From an uncultured Clostridiaceae bacterium (GTDB lineage Bacteria > Bacillota > Clostridia > Lachnospirales > Lachnospiraceae): a stretch of DNA of 64,000 bases. The number at the start of each line of letters is the position of its first letter. Position 1 is the first letter of the stretch. The DNA lies in the NCBI GenBank assembly GCA_902477765.1, contig CABSIM010000001.1:1-64000 (forward strand). Direction: 5' to 3'. The notes beneath the pieces are model-generated. The model did not search any database. It had not been told where the DNA came from and saw only the letters and a list, made by a program, of their open reading frames with translations. Position numbers and translations under genes: made by a program. Positions 61,398 to 64,000 of this stretch are shown here, piece by piece.

Positions 61398-62278
61398 AAC
61401 AGATGGATGAGGCAAAAAGAAAATATGATGAAATTCTGATTCCCGATGAACTTTCCGACCGGGTACGGGCAGCGGTAGGTCAGGCGGATGAAAAACGGAG
61501 TCAGGCGAAGAAAATCCTGCAGATGAGGAAACGGAAAAAAGCCGTAAAGGGCGGAATTGCGGCGGCTGCCGCAGTGGTGCTGTTTACGGCAGGGCTCAAT
61601 ACCAGCACCGCGTTCGCGGAAGGAGTCAGTGCCATCCCTGTCATCGGAACTGTGGCCAGAGTACTGACATTCCGCTCGTATGAGACCACCGAGGATGACA
61701 TGTATATTTCCGTGGATATTCCCAGTGTGGAGATGATTTCCGAAGATCTCGGAGGACTAGAAAACCAGATCAACGAAGAAATTCACGGATTCTGTGAGGC
61801 ATATGCCGACGAGGCCAAGGAACGTGCCTGTGAATACAGGAAGGCATTTCTGGAAACCGGCGGCACCGAGGAGGAATGGAGGGAGCACAACATCAAAATC
61901 AAAGTATGGTATGATGTCAAGTCCCAGACGGATCAGATCCTTTCACTTACGGTAACGGGAAGTGAGAACTGGAGCACAGCGTACAGCGAAACAAAATATT
62001 ACAGCATCGATCTGGAAAACGGGAAGCTGCTGACGCTGGAGGATGTACTGGGAGAAGAGTACGCACAGATTGCCGATGAAAGCATCCGGGAACAGATGAA
62101 GGAACGGGAAGAGAACGAAGGGATTGTCTACTGGACAGAAGAAGAGGCCGGTTTCTCCGGAGTCAGTGAAAACACAAACTTTTATATCAATCAGGACGGA
62201 AATCCCGTAATCGTGTTTGAAGCCTATGAAGTGGCTCCCGGGGCATATGGAACACAGGAGTTTGTCATTGAAAAGTAA
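61394..62278 (+). CDS. Anti-sigma factor, RsiV-like (DUF3298/DUF4163)
   Basis: 294 residues. A short cytoplasmic anti-sigma segment is followed by one membrane helix (about 50-72, GGIAAAAAVVLFTAGLNT) and a large extracellular domain. The C-terminus (YYSIDLENGKLLTLEDVLGEEY..., ending VFEAYEVAPGAYGTQEFVIEK) is the DUF3298 fold that, in Bacillus RsiV, binds lysozyme and triggers proteolysis. It is translated in step with the sigma gene through ATGA overlap. Confidence 0.88.
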   Translation: MKQMDEAKRKYDEILIPDELSDRVRAAVGQADEKRSQAKKILQMRKRKKAVKGGIAAAAAVVLFTAGLNTSTAFAEGVSAIPVIGTVARVLTFRSYETTEDDMYISVDIPSVEMISEDLGGLENQINEEIHGFCEAYADEAKERACEYRKAFLETGGTEEEWREHNIKIKVWYDVKSQTDQILSLTVTGSENWSTAYSETKYYSIDLENGKLLTLEDVLGEEYAQIADESIREQMKEREENEGIVYWTEEEAGFSGVSENTNFYINQDGNPVIVFEAYEVAPGAYGTQEFVIEK

Positions 62279-62282
62279 ATCG

Positions 62283-62370
62283 GGACAGGAGGATGAGGGG
62301 AAAAGGATAAAGACAGAGGATAAAGGAAAAGGATAAAGATAAAGGATAAAGATAAAGGACAGGGATAAAA
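62283..62370 (+). repeat. Low-complexity GGATAAAG-type simple repeat
   Basis: Imperfect tandem copies of AGGATAAAGATAAA and shorter purine-rich units lie directly after the anti-sigma stop and before its terminator. Probably slippage-derived, with no coding sign. Confidence 0.7.
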
Positions 62371-62403
62371 ACAGACACAGAGGCTGCGAGAAAGAGAAAA
62401 CAT

Positions 62404-62444
62404 GAGAAAAAGGGATTCCGGAGTATACGGAATCCCTTTTTCTC
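62404..62444 (+). terminator. Terminator after the SigV-RsiV-like operon
   Basis: GAGAAAAAGGGATTCCG and CGGAATCCCTTTTTCTC form a perfect 17-bp inverted repeat around GAGTATA, with T in the 3' arm. Confidence 0.88.
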
Positions 62445-62500
62445 ACAGGGAGAAATTGGGCACAGGATAGAGCAGCAGTGATTGCGGGCAAAAAGACTCC

Positions 62501-62800
62501 ATGGTATAATAACCGCAAAGCGGTTATTATACCTGCGCATGCCGGATTCTGCGTTAACCGCAGAAGACCGGGCGCAAAATAAGGATACCATGTCCGGAGG
62601 ACATGGTATAATAACCGCAAAGCGGTTATTATACCTGCGCATGCCGGATTCTGCGTTAACCGCAGAAGACCGGGCGCAAAATAAGGATACCATGTCCGGA
62701 GGACATGGTATAATAACCGCAAAGCGGTTATTATACCTGCGCATGCCGGATTCTGCGTTAACCGCAGAAGACCGGGCGCAGAAGGAAATGGATATAATCG
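62501..62800 (+). repeat. Three tandem copies of the 102-bp triple-hairpin repeat (variant)
   Basis: Units begin at 62503, 62605 and 62707, exactly 102 bases apart; units one and two are identical. Hairpin A here is GGTATAATAACCGC-AAA-GCGGTTATTATACC. Hairpin B has the TTAAC loop, and hairpin C is CCATGTCC-GGA-GGACATGG. Stem A differs from the 9.9 kb copy by a paired G-C to A-T change on both arms. The third unit loses hairpin C. Same orientation as the other copies, before the peptidase gene. Confidence 0.92.
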
Positions 62801-62916
62801 CAGACAGGGACCGGACACGCATCGTCTGCCGGAGAGACGGGGAAAGAAAAAACAGACCGGGAAACGGCGGGAATATGCAGAAAAGGGAAAGCAAAAACGA
62901 AAACAGGGGGTAAAAT

Positions 62917-64000
62917 ATGAACGTCCATTTTGAAGAATGCTGGGAAAAGACAAAATACGAATCAGACCATGTTCTGAAGCTGAACGGAAGAGAGATTCCC
63001 TACCACACCGTATGCGAAGATAATTTCTTTTATGATGAGGATGGAAAGGCGGTAGCCACCATCTATTCTTATGCCTACTTCCGGAGCGATGTCAGAAATG
63101 CTGCTTCCAGACCGGTGATGTTTGCCTACAACGGAGGGCCGGGTTCCGCCAGTCTCTGGCTTCATCTGGGCCTGATCGGACCCAGACGCGTAAAACTGGA
63201 AGATGAAATCCATCTTCCCACGGTACCGCCCTTCGAACTGGAGGATAATCCCAACTGCGTCCTGGATCTCTGCGACCTTGTGGTGGTGGATATGGTGGGA
63301 ACCGGACTGGGGCGTTTGTTTGACGAGAAGGCCAAGGAACAGTTTTACGGATCGGATGCGGATATCCGTCAGCTGGCCATGTTTGTGGACGGATGGCTTA
63401 CCAGATACGGGCGCCACAACAGTCCTGTTTTTCTGGCAGGAGAGAGCTACGGGACCGGAAGATCCGCGCTGCTTGCAGCGGAACTTCTGGGGGGAGGACC
63501 GGAAAACCAGGATACTCTGGGCATATCCGTCAGCGGAATCATGCTTCTGGGAACCTATTTCTATCAGCCGACGCCCTTTGCGGAGACCGTGCTGAATCTT
63601 CCGTCCATGGCAGCAACCAACTGCTATCATCATCCTGAGGGAAAACCGTCTCTGAAAGAATTTGTGCGGGAAGCCTATGAATTTGCGGGGGGCCAGTATC
63701 TGACCGGTTACATCCGCGGAGACGAGCTGCCGGAACAGGAAAAGGAAAAACTGGTGGAAAGGCTGGCCTGGTTTACGGGACTGAAAAAAACGTATCTGGA
63801 ACAGAACTGGATGAATCTTAATATGCGCGAATACATGAAGCGGCTTCTGGAAGACCGCCATCAGGTGGTGGGATTCTACGACAGCCGGTATGCCTGGCCG
63901 GACCTTCCGGATGTGCCGGATGCCAACGTGATTGCCGATGACGCTGCCATGGGACAGTATACGCCCGCCTATCAGGCAGGGTTTGCACTTCTGCGGGATG
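62917..64000 (+). CDS. S10-type serine carboxypeptidase-like peptidase (3'-truncated by window end)
   Basis: At least 361 residues, continuing past the window. Peptidase S10 motifs: oxyanion region YNGGPGSASLW (compare the family N-GGPG-S), and nucleophile Ser177 in AGESYGTGRSALL. It lacks an obvious signal peptide in the visible part, so cytoplasmic action on peptides is possible. ATG 62917 lies eight bases after GGGGG. The Asp and His of the catalytic triad would lie beyond the visible region. Confidence 0.85.
   Translation, partial: MNVHFEECWEKTKYESDHVLKLNGREIPYHTVCEDNFFYDEDGKAVATIYSYAYFRSDVRNAASRPVMFAYNGGPGSASLWLHLGLIGPRRVKLEDEIHLPTVPPFELEDNPNCVLDLCDLVVVDMVGTGLGRLFDEKAKEQFYGSDADIRQLAMFVDGWLTRYGRHNSPVFLAGESYGTGRSALLAAELLGGGPENQDTLGISVSGIMLLGTYFYQPTPFAETVLNLPSMAATNCYHHPEGKPSLKEFVREAYEFAGGQYLTGYIRGDELPEQEKEKLVERLAWFTGLKKTYLEQNWMNLNMREYMKRLLEDRHQVVGFYDSRYAWPDLPDVPDANVIADDAAMGQYTPAYQAGFALLRD

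Overview
The window reads as a chromosomal segment of a spore-forming, Gram-positive anaerobe of the Clostridia, most likely Lachnospiraceae. The evidence is the dgt-dnaG-rpoD-trmK-nif3 cluster, the order comM-dprA-topA-codY-rpsB-tsf, a sporulation sigma-K gene, LexA boxes of the Bacillus type, many lipoproteins, and typical Firmicute ribosome binding sites and terminators. Base composition is moderate, near half GC. No tRNA, rRNA, insertion sequence, phage or CRISPR array was seen. Identification is from reading alone; no database search was run.

Layout. 1-7.15 kb: macromolecular-synthesis operon (dGTPase-like protein, primase, housekeeping sigma, TrmK, Nif3-like, uridine-kinase-like). 7.25-7.6 kb: RNase P RNA. 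7.7-9.8 kb, minus strand: pyrB-pyrI plus a TauE/SafE transporter. 9.9-10.2 kb: tandem copies of a structured 102-bp repeat. 10.3-15.3 kb: an orphan protein, then a MacB-type ABC export operon. 15.5-19.3 kb: MFS transporter, iron alcohol dehydrogenase, PepD. 19.4-22.3 kb: sigma-K, then a LexA-box-controlled radical SAM/DUF4130 pair. 22.4-28.6 kb: hydrolase, comM, dprA, topA. 28.7-31.6 kb: codY, rpsB, tsf. 31.8-38.5 kb: a cell-surface cluster with a 1050-residue protein carrying a possible clan CD peptidase centre, two related lipoproteins and a YD-like lipoprotein. 38.6-44.1 kb: HTH-like protein, MATE exporter, STAND NTPase with TPR-like tail and two small proteins. 44.5-47.7 kb: CPBP protease, secreted protein, aldo/keto reductase. 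47.8-57.5 kb: two-component system, three sugar-binding proteins and mglBAC with a small InlB-repeat protein. 57.7-64 kb: acetyltransferase, NagZ-like hydrolase, flavodoxin/ferredoxin protein, SigV/RsiV-like pair, more 102-bp repeats, and a truncated S10-type peptidase.

Working together. The mgl block looks like a complete sense-and-import module: YesM-like kinase and YesN-like regulator, a membrane-tethered binding protein, two lipoprotein binding proteins, ATPase and permease. The ECF sigma/RsiV pair at 61 kb shares an unusual promoter pattern with the secreted protein gene at 45.6 kb, suggesting one regulon. The radical SAM/DUF4130 pair has a promoter flanked by two LexA boxes, tying it to DNA damage.

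The most unusual sequence-level feature is a family of about 102-bp units with three hairpins each. It is present at 9.9 kb (three units), 22.36 kb (one) and 62.5 kb (three), always in the same orientation and between genes, and stem positions vary by paired changes. Many long antisense reading frames, and the long N-terminal extension seen on pyrB, are artefacts.
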